64,000 nt of DNA from Ampelocalamus luodianensis (taxonomy: Eukaryota > Streptophyta > Magnoliopsida > Poales > Poaceae), in NCBI GenBank assembly GCA_036346255.1, contig CM070632.1, forward strand, positions 53,208,896 through 53,272,895, in the 5' to 3' direction. The position numbers and the translations under genes were made by a program. The notes below the pieces were generated by a model that saw only the letters and a list, made by a program, of their open reading frames with translations, made no database searches and was not told where the DNA came from. Within the stretch, counting starts at the first letter, position 1; every line of letters starts with the position of its first letter. This document shows, piece after piece, positions 10,601 through 23,672 of this stretch.

Positions 10601-13600
10601 GGCTGTGTTCTTTTAAATCTTTTGATAACCAGATCATGGAGATATATCGCTCATACTAGTTTTTGTTCAATTTTCTTAACATTTTGTTGAAAGAAAAGAG
10701 TCTTGATAAGTTAGTCTCGCTTCTTTTTCATCATGTCTGCAATTAAAGTTTCGTTAATGTGCTAAAGTTCCATTTTGTGCTACCCATGGCTTTGCTCAGG
10801 TTCAGCTGACAAAACTGTGAAGTTCTGGGATTTGGAGACTTTTGAAATGATTGGATCTACTGTACCAGAGGTATACACTCATGTTAGACTTTTATTCAAC
10901 CAAAAAATGTGTTCTCCCTGTCAAACCTGAGCTTTTTTTAATTGATTTTGATCTTATAAAAGGGATAGTATATCTAAAAACTTGAGTGCTCACTGCTCAT
11001 TACATTACAAAAATACATGAGGCTTTATTTGGAAAGCTTACTGCAGAGTCCAATCTGCACTGTCTAGGCCACGGATGGATAAATGGGGGACCATGCGGAG
11101 GTCCTCCTAGGAACTTGCAAAGAGAAATAGAAGGGAATTGTTAAAATTAACGTTGTTTAGTTCTCATGTTCTCATTTATTATCTTTTAATTGTGACTTCA
11201 TGCTTGTAGTCTAGCTTCATAAATCATAACGGGCACCAAGAAGCACAGCTATGCGTCTTAGTTCTATGGAATAATCTAGTTCTGTCTTGGGACTGTTTCA
11301 GATGTAACCTGCATTTTACTGATTCTGCACTATTATATTTTATTGATTTAGTTTTATGAATTATGATTACATTAAAGGGAAAAGAAGAGAGAACATCACG
11401 ATTAATTGATTGCCGATCCCCTGGTTTACTAAACTCACCATCTTGTGTAGCACCATCACCTTGATTATCACGGCAGTTTCACTTGGTCATTATCTGTATG
11501 ATTGGGATAGGTAGATACCCTATCGTGAAGGATCAATCATTCATAAGTTTTTTGCCCTCTTTTGCTAGCTGTTACTGTTTGCTTAGTAAGTATTACAATC
11601 ATTTAGAAGTATTGTAAATAACTTTCTGCTTCCCGCTATCAGGGGACAGGCATTCGATCTATGACATTCGATCCTGATGGTAGATCTCTCCTATGCGGGT
11701 TCCATGAAAGCTTAAAGGTGGGCGATGCACCTATTTTTTCCGTGTCAAAATGTTTTTATTAGTCTCTTCATCTTTTGGACACTAATTACTCATATATTAA
11801 GCAGGTTTTCTCTTGGGAACCAATAATATGCCATGATGCTGTTGATGTGGGATGGTCTAGGTTGTGTGATCTGAATGTTCATGAGGGAAAACTTATTGGG
11901 TGTTCCTTTAACGAAAGTTGTGTTGGGGTATGGGTAGTTGATCTATCGGTATGTAATATAACTACTTTTGCGTGGTAAATTCAAACACTGATACGATGTT
12001 CTAAAATGTGATCTTTGTTAAAATGTTTCAATTTCCTGAATTTTAAATGATGTATTGTTAACCAAGCGAGCAATTGACATTTGACAGCGCGTTGAACCAT
12101 ATGCCACTAGAAACTCTGCACAACTAAATGGCCAATCTGGATTGAAGGTTGCATCAGGAGGCAATATGCCATTACAAAACGAAAGTGGTTCAAAGGCTCA
12201 TATAGGGAGATTATCAATTGTGCAAAATTCAGAGAACGATTTAAAGCCTTCATCGGGAAGACTTTCTGTTTCTCAAAATTCGGATTCTGCACCGAAGGAG
12301 GCAAAACATGTGGCTTGTATGTTTCACATTTCTTTGTAGTTCTTTTGTACATTAATCTGTAATTAATGTTTTAAACACCTTGTGCCTGAACCTGCTCCTT
12401 CTTCATTTTTATCCATGTTGAAGCCAGTGGATTGGTCCCAAGCACTCCTCGAAAAACTGGAATCGGTTCTCGCACCAAAACAATTGCAACTTCGGCCCTC
12501 GTGTCTAGTGGCACCACTTTGAAGAGAAATTTACTGAAGAATGACAACCCTTCTAGCCTTCAGACCTTCAGTAAAGCTGATGTGGTGCCTATAATTGTCC
12601 TCAGAAGCAACTCAGGAGAAAATGGTACTGATTCTAGAACTGATTCTGGTGATGTAATACCTGTTTTTCCTAAGGCGAGCAGAAATGTAGAGCCTGCGGC
12701 TGATTCTGTGAAGGGAAGTGCTGATGTGGCACCTGCTGCTGTTCCCAGAACCAGCACAAGAATGGAAATGTCTTCTGATTCTAGGAAAGAACCTTTAGGA
12801 GGAAGAGTGTTGCCATACAGGGACCAGTCAAGATATGCCGAGTTACAGAAGTTAACTAATGCCAAAGTTGATTCAGATAGAGCTGACAATGGAACCAAAC
12901 ATAGAGAACCTGATGAATTTTCATGTCAAATTTTCCTTCCTTGGAGGAGTGGTCTCACTCAAACAATAAGTTCTGAAGAAGAGAGTAGTGAAGATGTCAA
13001 ACATGTTACAGCTGAGAGGTCGAGATTCACGAGACCATCGGAATCAAATCCAAACTACTGCAATGAAAATTGTATGATCTACACCCTTCAGCTACCTGGT
13101 TTTTCTTTTATGTGTGCTATATTTCTATTCAAATACTAAATACTATTAACTTGCTCATATTAATTTTCCTTCTGATTTCTTTTTTTAAAGTCTTAACCAT
13201 GCTTAGTCTTTTGGAAATTTATTTAACATGCTCTATATATACTTCCATCGCTTGGATTATAAGATTTATGTACTGAATCTTTTTTGTTCGACATGCTGTT
13301 TCTTTAAATTATAATCGAGTTGTTTTTGTATATTCTGCTTGCAGAGAATTATTGTGTTGAACTGTTGAGTTATGACTTGCCATTATGCTAATGCTTTCAT
13401 TTATATGCTACTAAATTGTAATACCTTTGGTCATGTGTTATTGTGTTACTGTATTGTAGATGGTGCTAGAGTACGCATGCCAAAGGATAATTGCTATATT
13501 GGAGTTTCAAGAGCAGGTATATCTCTTATCCTGGTGGTGAATAGAGACAATTTTATGCTGCATATTTGAACATGTTATCATGATGTAGGAAGAATGAGGT

Positions 13601-15972
13601 CTACAGTTTCTAATTGGGATAGTGGGTATCAGTCTCCAAGTCATGAAGGCCCCACAGCAAGTGCTTCTTCTGTCACAATGGCTCCTACTGGCCGGCCATA
13701 TTCATCTGTACGTCTTTATGAATAATTATAAACTTGTATAGCGAGTCTGTTCTTGTTCAGTTGTCCTTTTGGTTTGTTAATTTGTTTTGTTAAATACATG
13801 GAAAATGTTTGAATTCCTATATTAGGCATGTGCCCCCACATTTACAAATATGCATGGTGCAATATGGACTCAGTGCAGTTATCATATCACCTTAATGCAA
13901 TATGTTCTTTCAGCTTGTTGAATATATGGTGCAGAATTATTTAAGCAAGACATCCTGTTGCTGAAGTGCTTAAGCATTTATATGGCCTCCATATTAGTTG
14001 AATAAGCGCACACCATGCATGGGTTCTGGTGTCCTGCAGGCTTGTCTTATCTGCTTCGTGTATGGATGAGTCACTTGTTTGCTCTTTCAACTATTTGGCC
14101 ATTTGCTAATGATCTGATGATCTCGCGTGGTTTGCTGCTTTAGCAAGGGAGCTTTGGTAGATCCAATGCAATTCCATGATGGTCATAAATTCCGCAAACC
14201 CAAGCCTGGAAGGGATTTGGGAGACCTCCTCTGGAGCTTAGAGCTTAATTGAGTCCACATGAGTTATCTTATCTTTGAGTTTGGTAGAATACTACAATTT
14301 GGATTTTTTTTTCCTGAGTTTATTTGCGTATTTGATCATTCCTTTTTTACTATCAGAGAGGACGTGGCCAAGTTGCGGAGACTCCAAGCATAACAAGCGA
14401 TGAGGGCATGTTTTCTGTTTTAATGGAACACCATGAGCAATTTCTTGGCTCAATACGGTCTCGGCTTACAAAATTTCAGGTCACTACAACACTTGACCTT
14501 GCAATTGCATAGAAGAAAACAAGCTCTAAACTTTTCTTCTTGTTTCCCCCGGAAAACATAACCTCAAATATTCCATCCTCAGCCTTATGAAACTCGTGTC
14601 TGTTCTAAGTGAATGACACACACATGTTCCTGCTCTGTTGACGGCTTGACATTACAGACAAATTTTTTAGGTCTCATTATAACATGACTATCTAGTACAT
14701 TTCTGAAAGTTTCCTAAAGCTTGAAGTGCACCTGCTGACATTCTGTATATTATGTTTTGCATGATTTCAAGATTGTTCGTCAAATGTGGGAAAGAAAAGA
14801 TGTCAGGGGTGTCGTCGTCACTATGGAGAAGATGTCTGATAATGCTGTCAGTATACACCATTTTTTTATGAGAACAATATTTTACAGCATTACCCTCCTG
14901 CATATATAGTAATTGTTAGCAAAGAGATGACAGAGAGATAATTTTGAGATTTGCGATGACCAATGATCCTCTAGGTCTCTGCTGATGTAGTAAGTGTTTT
15001 GATGGAGAGAAGTGAAGCAGTGACATTAGATTTATGTGCTTGTCTCCTGCCCATCCTCACTGACCTTTTGGGGAGTAAAACTGACAGGTAGTTGTGAGAA
15101 TTTTGTACCATCCCAATGGGTTCCATCTGTTGGTACCATGTACTATCCAAAAATTTCAACTTACATGTTATCTTACACGTTGAATTTGTTTCAGGCATTT
15201 GGTCATTTCCTTGGAAATGCTGGTAAAGCTTGTCAGAACCTTTGGGCCAGTAATTCATTCAACTGTATCGGCTGGTCCATCATCAGTTGGTGTTGATCTT
15301 CAAGCGGAGGAAAGGTAATACTGTTTCCATCAATTGCTTTCCTAGCGTGCATGTACCAGTATATGTGATGTGATTTGACCTCCTTTGTTGGTCTCAGGCG
15401 GGAGCGCTGTAACTTATGTTTCATTGAGTTGGAAAAGGTCAAAAGCATGCTGCCATCTCTTACAAGGTACTTGATGACATGAATGCATCATTGAGAGTGG
15501 TACTTGACCTATGTTGCCACATTAGTATTTTCATTATGTAGTAAACGATCCGGTCTGTTAGTCAATCTTCACCATTAAAATTGACAGTTTAAGTGCCTGG
15601 TAGCTCCGGTTCATGAGTGCTTAATGAAACAATTAAAACCAATTTTGTTGGCTGTGGAATCTTATGAGTCGCTAAAAGGAAAAGGAAAATCAGGTGACTT
15701 ATGTTCTTGCATTGTCCAATTGCCTATGAGTACAGCTTTGGGGCACAACCTGTCACCACCAAGAATGGCTGTTGATGAATTTTGTGCATATTGTTATAAA
15801 GATGAAATGAATGAATTCTACAGCCTTTGGTCTTTCGCATAGTGTCAAGCCTCTACCTTTCAGCATTTTGATAGCTTTCTCATTTTGTTCTTTTACATTT
15901 TACAGAAGAAAAGGAGCGATCACAAATACAGCAAACGAGCTCAACCTTGCTCTCCAGGAAGTTATGAGCTGA
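7647..15972 (+). CDS. KTN80: Katanin p80 WD40-repeat subunit B1 homolog
   Basis: Exons that join in phase: 7698(or 7647)-7731, 7869-7999, 9181-9298, 9409-9635, 9903-10005, 10800-10870, 11643-11717, 11805-11948, 12088-12316, 12424-13071, 13460-13516, 13589-13707, 14357-14479, 14772-14846, 14975-15087, 15195-15314, 15398-15466, 15906-15972. The product is 840 aa from ATG 7698, or 857 from 7647; Arabidopsis KTN80 is about the same size. Residues ~12-301 form the WD40 propeller (TGGEDHKVNLWAIGK, SGTIKLWDLEEAK, GSLDTNLKIWDIR, GSADKTVKFWDLETF). Residues ~302-650 are a polar Ser-rich linker. Residues ~653-840 are the con80 domain (HHEQFLGSIRSRL, VDLQAEERR, final ELNLALQEVMS), which binds the p60 ATPase. 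In plants the p60/p80 complex severs cortical microtubules at crossovers and branch points. Intron 2 carries a Pack-MULE. Confidence 0.96.
8011..8039 (+). repeat. (TTCTC)n microsatellite
   Basis: A short run of ttctc units in KTN80 intron 2, just upstream of the Pack-MULE insertion. Confidence 0.7.
8106..8991. mobile_element. Pack-MULE (886 bp) in KTN80 intron 2
   Basis: Both ends carry nearly 200-bp inverted repeats beginning GGCAAAAT and continuing 'atatacgccactccaaaag'. A perfect 9-bp duplication, TCTTAGTTA, flanks the element (8097-8105 and 8992-9000). Length 9 is diagnostic of the Mutator superfamily. The interior is GC-rich and derived from an N-acetylglutamate kinase gene read on the minus strand (see separate entry). 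No transposase is present, so movement would have needed an autonomous relative. The surrounding splice sites of KTN80 are intact. Confidence 0.93.
8320..8790 (-). pseudogene. Captured fragments of an acetylglutamate kinase gene
   Basis: Read on the minus strand, pieces match plant N-acetyl-L-glutamate kinase (NAGK, the regulated step of arginine synthesis in plastids). In order they are: a transit-peptide-like Ser/Pro-rich start (FLTKPHHSSLLPC, PNHDKPIA), LSHVDVLSKALPFIQR, LILLSCIGLRPTLVHSGGPE, then SQFHNGLHVTNALTME, and in another frame SVDATVLHPIISSGLHPII. The ATP-site stretch expected between IQR and the LLSC strand (around the VVKYGG motif) is missing, and so is most of the middle of the enzyme. 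Frames shift between pieces, so no kinase can be made. Identification is from remembered family text. Confidence 0.8.
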
Positions 15973-16731
15973 CTAACCATACATGAAAGCACATGTGTAC
16001 AACAACTAATCAGGATGTGCTGTGTTTTGGCACTCGCTCATGGCTTCATGCTGACATCGGTTGCTATGGAGCGATCTCGACTATTTGTGCTGACACCAGG
16101 TTCCAGGGCGGAACACCGGCAGTCAGATCGCTATCATTCATATTTGTCTTTTGTACGCGTGCTAACCAGCCTGACATCCTTGTGATTTGGGTTGAGAAGC
16201 ACCATGAAGACATTGGTTCGGATGCATTGCACAGTGTTTTTACAAGCTGTGAAGATACCGTTTGCGCTTGGTTTAAGGAGGACTGCATCATATCAGAATC
16301 GCTGACCACTGTGACTGCCCCTTGTAGTAGTTAGCTGCCTGGAGCCTGTGTGGTGTATACCATTGTAGTGTGAATGTGCATGTGAGGTGATAGTTGAATG
16401 TGCATTGTCTGGTTGATTGAAGGGCCAGACTGTTTGAGTGTAAGCAGCATTTGTACATCTCTCTTGAAGAAGTGAGATTCATATTGTTGTTCAATCCATG
16501 TGCATCCGTTGTGGCCGTTGAGTAAGCATCAAGAAACTAACTGATGTTGTCATTCCACTGAAAGTTGCTGAACGATGGGTGTGAGAAGTTGTACTATTTT
16601 GTTAGATGAGAAATTACCGATTAGTTTGAACAACTAAGCTTGCTGGCAATCTTGTGGCGAAGAATCTGGGTTGTTATGGGCAAGGCGCGCTGTGTCAGTC
16701 GCTTGGTTTCCTCACGATGGCATGGGCCCAC
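15973..16731 (+). other. 3' UTR and downstream flank of KTN80
   Basis: Non-coding sequence after the TGA at 15970-15972, moderately T-rich. No second gene is supported. A frame at 15993-16334 has no recognisable content. The stretch ends where the CACTA element begins. Confidence 0.5.
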
Positions 16732-17099
16732 CACTACGAGGAATCAGTTTTTTCCTTACGGATTTTGGTCCTGATGGCTACGCAAGACCCGTCAGGGAAA
16801 ACTGTTTTGCCTGACGGTTACACTACCCGACACGGAATGGTAGGCGTGTTCACGACAGTGATGGGTACAGCCAACAGGAAAAGCCCACGGCTCCTGACTT
16901 GTTTGCAAAACCGTCAGGGGCTCCCCGTTCTCCCCGGTTATATCACGTGGCTTCACGCACGGAATAAAAATTGGGAAGGCCGATCACTTGGCGCGCGTGC
17001 GGAGGGACTTCGGCGCGGGTTGGCACAGCAGAGGTTCACGTGTAGACCCGCTGGCCAAAATCCACAGACCCGGTCTATAGACCGTGGTAGTACGACCTG

Positions 17100-18888
17100 T
17101 CAGTCAATATTTTCAATTTTTGGGATTTTCTTTTAATATCGAAATTTATTGCTGATGCAATAATTCGGAATTTCCTTTAGAAAGAAAATTCTAAAAATCC
17201 AAAATAGTGTTTATCTCTTTTTCTTAGATTTAAATCTTCCGATGGGCTGTTTTTCCTCATACGAACTCCGATTGAGCCCATTCATGTCTCTAAATTCAAG
17301 TTCTACATTCCTGTGAGTTTTATTTATTTTTTGGAGTTCATTTGTTGCTCTATTTTATATTTATTTGTGTTTTTTACTTTCGTTTGCGAGTAGACATTGA
17401 TACTTCGGGAGCTTTCGAGGAAGGAGAAGTTGATCAAGCTCAAGATCAGTACCAAGACTTGTTTCAAGGCAAGTTGTATATTTGGCTATGTTGAACCCAG
17501 TTTTTCAAAAGTACTTTGATTCGAATTATTGCATGTTATTTCAATTATTTAATTCTTAAATGATTTGGAATTAGCTATACACCTACTTGATTATATCAAC
17601 CTTGCTCATTGTATTATCATGATCGGTTGTTACTCTAGCTTGGTTAATTACTAGTTGGTATTATCATAGCACCAGCGTGGATTGGTTACATACGATTAGT
17701 ATGCTTAGCCATGCAATGGGTCATTGATATCATTTTGAGTTTTGAGTTGCAAATCTAAACTAAACTAAGTGAATATGGAACGTTTTGTGGAAAGTTCTAT
17801 GCAATATGTTGTCAATCGTTGATGGCATGTGTTGCACCTAATCAACAAGGTGAGAAAAGATTTGAGCTAAGACAGGCTGATGGAATTGTGATATGGTGGA
17901 GTTATGTGTGTTTTGAAAAATATGAATGTTGGAAACTTGTAGTAGTTTGGCAGTTTTGCCTTGGTCAGTTAAGGACTTAACTTTGTGTGCCATTTAACTG
18001 AGTCATGATTATACGACCATATGTCTGGTATGGGACAAGCCTTAATTAGTAAGCTACGGAGTCTCGGCATTGACTACTCAACCAATAGGTTAAGCTATGT
18101 GCTAGGGTGGATGTGTGATTCTTTCTGAGTGGTTGAGTCACATTTATGAGTGATTCGTCGTCTCCAGATCCAACGGTGTGCGACAGGGCAAACAACCTTT
18201 GTCAGGATTGGTGCCAGCAGCATGCACAATGGGAGGGTCAATTATTGAGATAAAGTTTTGAAAAGGTTTTGTTATGATTGGTTCTAGCTACACTGGTTAT
18301 ATTGTGTGTGTAAAGTGTATAACCTCTGCAGAGTGTTAATCAATCTATTTAAATAGCCGCGTCTACGGTCATGGATATACTTGGGGATTTCACACAAGGG
18401 GTATATTTTCATAAAACAAGGGACAACTATGTGGTTAAACTCATGTGGCTATGTGAAATAAATTGATTAGGCTTCGTGAGCTTTGTGAAAATACTTATTA
18501 AATTATTATTGTTTATTTGTTTTAAATTACGTCTTCAATCTATTATTGTATTCAAATACAAGTGTTGCTTTTGCAAAATAATCATAAAAACCATTTCTTT
18601 GAAATAAGTCATCATCTATAATTGCATTCTGTGGTGCACCTTGTTGAGTACTCGGAATACTCATTCTTGCTACAAACATCATTCAGCTGAAATGGAGTCT
18701 TCGCTTACTTTCAAGGAGGAGTTTCACAAGGAGGTTGATTGCTAGGTCTTGATCCCAGTTGGTTGCCTGTGGCAAGTCGATGGGTTCCCACTAGAGTTGC
18801 TTCTGTTTTGTAGCTGTTTTTTTTTTACTTAGTGCTCAGCCTTGCGTGGCTTAATGGGTGTAAACTCGACCATCAGGTCACAACCATT
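17100..18888 (+). repeat. Long-LTR-like block, forward orientation, inside the CACTA
   Basis: This block shares a signature with the LTR blocks at 18.9-21.5 kb, 44.8-49.0 kb and 63.1-64.0 kb: a 'tgtataacctctgcagagtg' core (18309-18332 area) followed by 'ggggatttcacacaaggggta'. Here the core is on the + strand; in the other three it is on the minus strand. The left boundary near 17100 is uncertain. It holds no coding frame. Confidence 0.5.
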
Positions 18889-18894
18889 ATTAAT

Positions 18895-21471
18895 TAATCA
18901 AATTAGTCGTTTATTCCTATATTCGTCTTGTGTGGAATGATATTTATCTATGTTGATACTATGTGTATTAACGTGATCCTGGACTAGTGCATTATATACA
19001 GATGGTCCAGATTTACATATTTGGGTCCCAACATTGTCCTCGTAGAACTCTTGATTAATTTGTCCTTCTCCAGTCGAGCAACAATACATATAGCCGAGAG
19101 TACATAAAGTACTCATTAAGTTGTATGGAACAGTATGCAATTATATATTCATGCAAGGCTTGAACAAAAGAATAGTCATATGGTATTTTTGCAAAAAGCA
19201 AGTGTTGATAGTAAATATAGTAAATAGATTGTAAATCATATTTGGAAAGATATAATAAATAAAGTAAACAATTGCTTGAAACAACAAGTAAACTACCCCT
19301 TCACTTTCCAACCATTCCACCATACAAAATCTTTATGAAAACTCTATACCTCGTGTGAAATCCTGAGGCATGGTCCATAATTGATGATACGGTTGTTCGA
19401 ACAGTTTTAACACTCTGCAGAGGTTGTACATCTTTACCTACAATATATGACCCCTTGATCAGAGAAAGTCATAACAAAGCTTTTACAATGCTCCGTCTCA
19501 ACCCAGTCCTGCCCCGCTAAGGTTTCACCACCGAAGGATTCCATCCACCACAGTCAGGGGGGGCTCTTGCGCCGTGTGAGTTTACCCATCCATCTTGAAA
19601 CCCATACCACCAAATGGAAGTACCAAAGCCAAGACATTGCAAATTAATAAGTCAGGTCCACTCCATATTGGACATGTGGTAACTAAGCATGGCTAAGTAT
19701 AAATACGACAAACCCATGTTGGTTCTAACATAATGTCCAACTAATAATAACTTAACCTAGGGTGACAATGGATACATGGCATTCAAGATAATCAAGGTGG
19801 CAAAATAACAATTAGGTATTTACCTACTCCCACAAAAATAGTTGATATAAAAGTAGCACGCAATTTGATATGTAAACAAAGTACTTTTGTAAAACATAGG
19901 TCCAACATGATCAAAGGTTATGACTTGTCTTGGCCTTGCTCAGTTACCAAACCTTGATCTTCAAATCCTCCTCATGCTCCTTGGAAAACGTTGTCTAAAC
20001 GAGAAAGAGAGAGAAAACGAATGCAGTACAAATAAATTCAAATAAAATACAAAATTAACAAAACTAGTAATGGAAGAGAGAGCTCAATTTTATAGGAATT
20101 TAGAAAGAAAATGTACTCGGACCTCGTATGAAGGAGAACGAGCTTCGGAAGTTTGGATGGGAGGGAAAATCGGGAAAAAGAAAAGGGAGTAAGAAAACAG
20201 CGGTTGATAGGTGGGTCCAAGGAATATTATGGGAATATTTCATTTTCTAGATTTTTTAAAGGACAAAGACTGACACGTGGGTTCTCATCTAGGGACCGAG
20301 TCCACGGAGAAGGCTTGCGGTCCACGATGAGCCGGGTTCATGGAAAAAGAAAATTGACCGGTGGGGTCGGCTTATCAGTGACACAGTTCACGGTGAACTG
20401 AGTCCATCGAACTGCTCTAGGGCTTAGGCACACGTGGTTGCTGACTCGGCACTAGCAGCAAATGTGGCAGCTGACGCAATGCTGACGGCGACAGGGTGAC
20501 AACGCATAGGGATCAAGGGCGACGACAAACGGCAGCGTAGCTCTAGCGAGTAATAGCGGTGGTGGAGGTTGGCATCTGATGTGGCTTGGAGTAGCGGATT
20601 TGGGACAGGATGCGACAGCGATCACGACGAGTGGTGTGTAGAGACCGAGGGACCACACAGGTAGTCGACGGCGTGGTCTAAGCGGGGGGTGGCGCTACGG
20701 GCTTCAGCAACGACGGGGCTCCAGTAGTGCTCTGGTAAAATCGAGGAGGGGGCGGAGCAGATCTCGACGATGTGAACTCGATGGTGGCGGCAGCGAGGCT
20801 CGGAGCACACCTATGGTAGCGAAAAACATCGACGAAGGTAGTGACGGTGCTCGATTTCCCCTCACGGCGGCTAGGGCTTCGAGGGAGGCGCTAGACGGGG
20901 TGCTCGAACCGAGGCTTGGGTGCCTTTAAATAGGCGGTGGAGGCTGAGTTCGTGACAACTGCAGTGGCGACATCATGTGAGAGACGGAGACAGACTTCAG
21001 GTGGAAGACGGTGTACAAGGACACTGACAGGCGGGGCTCACTGGTCAGCAAGAGTGACGGCGGCGAGGTACACGGGCGCGACGTGTGGCGAGGGGTGGCT
21101 GAGTTGGGCCGAGTGGAGCTAGGCTGCGGTGTGGGATTGGGCCGAGGCGAGCTGGGCCGGAAGAGAAAAAAGAAATGGACTGAACCAACGAGATTTTCCA
21201 CAAAAGATATAGATTTAGGATTTTCTAAAAGAATTAAATTAAATCAAGCTCAAAGAAATAGCAAAATGAACTCAGGAAAATTCAAGAAAATTTCAAAAAA
21301 TACTATGGAACTAGAGAAACTCAAATAAATTAGTTTTTATTTAATTGATGTTTGGTTTATCCACATTAAATCATTTTATTTTCTAAAAATACAAATTTAA
21401 TTAATTCAAGAAAATTCAAATGGTTATTTTATTTTGAAAATTCCAAAAGATGTGAAAATGGGGATGTTACA
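18895..21471 (-). repeat. Long-LTR-like block, reverse orientation, inside the CACTA
   Basis: On the minus strand it begins TGTAACATCCCCATTTTCAC at 21471. It contains 'ctctgcagaggttgtaca' at 19414-19433 and the preceding 'gtgaaatcctgaggcatggtc'. These elements align with 63.79-63.90 kb and, inverted, with 18.3-18.4 kb. The style fits long LTRs of grass Ty3/gypsy elements. The GC-rich part (20.4-21.1 kb) holds only low-complexity frames. The other terminus, near 18895, is not exact. Confidence 0.5.
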
Positions 21472-22245
21472 GGCTGGTGCAAGCTTCAACCAGATCCTAT
21501 TCAAGGTGAGCTCGAGGCTGTGCTATTGTTCTTTTTTGCAGGGAAAAACTAAATCTTGGTCTTATGCAAATCATTAGGACCGTAGCGCTTTCGAAATATT
21601 TGGTTGCTAAGACTTTGCTGGGTTTATTCGATCTTAATTAATGTTCTTATTTCTGCTATATACTGTTGTGTTAATAATTTCAACAATCTCTTTTATTGTA
21701 AAGCAACATCTTTTTCATGTAGTTTTAGTACTATTCACATATTATTTCAACATGACATTGTCTAGCCTGTGATTTGTTGTTCTAAGATTTTCCAGTTATG
21801 CAATTAGGAGTTTGTTAAGTAGAAATTGAGTAATATTCAATGTCATATGTCAGTTCTCGTGTTAGTGTCGTCAATGGTTTTTTACTTGCTAGTGTGTAGA
21901 GCTGATTGTCATTCCTACAACAGTCATTATTCTTGTGTTAGAGAGTATACCGCTTGTTTAATCTTATATACATGTTGGATTGTTGGATGCATAGATATAT
22001 GATGTCCTGTTTCAGGGCCTTTTTGACCTATTCATCAATTTTTCACAAGAAGTGAATTTTTTGTGGTAGTTTTAACAAGTGAACATTGAGCTTTCCATGT
22101 CCTTCAAGGCTTACAAAATTATCTCCTTTGTAGCTTTGGCTCAATGGGTTGGAGAACAATCGGTCTTCTATTGAGTTGTCCCTAAAGGTTAATGCTGAGT
22201 TCATTTTATGTAGGTTATGGACCTTTCTTAATCCCAAAAAAAATA
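21472..22245. other. Unclassified AT-rich filler inside the CACTA
   Basis: No gene or domain is visible. Base composition is similar to the intron-like stretches at 27.5-28.1 kb, so it may be original CACTA sequence. Confidence 0.3.
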
Positions 22246-22254
22246 TTTGACTTT

Positions 22255-22692
22255 GATGTTGAAATCAATACTTCCTCTGACAATCCCAGTCATATAATCA
22301 TAGATAACAATACCCAGTTCTCGTATGGGAATTTTTAGGAATTATGCGAGGACTTAGGTATCAAAGTACATTACACTTCCATTGCTCACCCACTGAGTAA
22401 CGGGGCAGTCAAGCGAGCTAATGGAATAATAATATAAGGAGTAAAACGTTGAGTATTCGACCAGCTAATAAAACGGTCAGGAGCTTAGGCAACCTCGCAG
22501 TCTAGCTGTAGGTGATCTAGTTCTCAGAAAAATTCAGAGTCAGGCAAATCGTAACAAGCTTTCTCCTAAATGGGAAGGTCCGTACATTGTGGTCTAAGTA
22601 ACAATACCAGGTTCGGTGTGACTTGCCATGTCAGACGGGCGTGTTTAGTCTAATTCTTAGAATATTGATCAATTGCGTAAGTTCTATGTATA
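22255..22692 (+). pseudogene. Ty3/gypsy integrase C-terminal remnant
   Basis: Interrupted + strand text includes LCEDLGIKVHYTSIAHPLSN then GAVKRANGII, the end of the gypsy integrase core, followed by LRKIQSQANRNKLSPKWEGP and a 'NIDQLRKFYV' tail. Several in-frame stops break it. The upstream protease, RT and RNase H parts are absent. Confidence 0.75.
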
Positions 22693-23640
22693 ATTGTTCT
22701 TTTCATTTTCATTTTTAATAAAGATACATTATTTCTTTACCTTTCGATGAGTGATGTTATTTATATTTCGATTATCCATTGCCTAGTTACATAATATTGT
22801 TGTCTAAAATCATCGGAGAAGATTCATTGCTCTCTGACATCCTTCTAAAGGATATCTTTTACTTTTTGGTATTGACATAGTTGTCAAACGCCATAAGGGT
22901 CTTTATCGTGACTGTCACGGAGATGGTTATCACGAGTGACCGCACACTCTTTTCTTAAAGAAAAAATAAGTAAAAGGAGCATAATACAGGCAACTACATA
23001 TAGTTACATACATGCTTAAGGGCTCAAAAGACTTTCTTTCTAAACTTCAACATCCTGCTATTCTCTTGTTTTTGCAACTGGTCGAGACACCTCCTAGTCG
23101 AAATCTCTCTTCTCTGCATGTTGTCCTGCCCACTAGAAGGAGTTTCTAGCAACGACCTTTTTTCTACTATCTTTGCTACCAGTTGGAACTTGAGTACGAG
23201 TATGTTTCGCGAAGTATCAATCATGTCTTTGGTTCTTAGCACTTTTTACGATCAACTAGGATAATATGTATAAATAAAAAATACTTATTGGGTTTTTGCA
23301 TATATTTTTGCATAATTTCTTATCATTCATATCATCAAAACAAGTCTTATGACATCTTCCGACCATACAATGTATTATATGGTATTTCGATTATGGAAAT
23401 AGATCTAAAACTAGTAAAAATCACACAATGGTTTCGACTAAATTGATTTTATGCTGCTAACTACATTCTTACAGCATAATCAGCACATACATTGTATGTT
23501 GGTCGAAACATGTGCTCTTATTCTTGGTCTACTGCTTTCTTAGTAAGTTTTTCTACTACACAAGTAGTCGAGGGCTAGGAAATATATGAGTACACAAGTT
23601 GAGAGATAAACATAAGCTTTACTGATGACAAAAGGTAAGT
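22693..23640. other. No gene seen
   Basis: AT-rich sequence downstream of the integrase relic. A short minus-strand frame at 23242-23024 has Lys/Arg-rich, coiled-coil-like content but no recognisable family. Confidence 0.3.
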
Positions 23641-23672
23641 TTTTTACATTTACAATGTTATATTACATCCAT

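Noticed and set aside
13341..13460. Possible extra KTN80 exon after the 'cttgcag' at 13344
   Set aside because: Reading on in the required phase meets a stop within 16 codons and there is no matching family text; the acceptor at 13459 joins in phase and restores the conserved order.
20926..21328. ORFs in the GC-rich part of the LTR-like block
   Set aside because: Low complexity on both strands inside a repeat; no recognisable protein.
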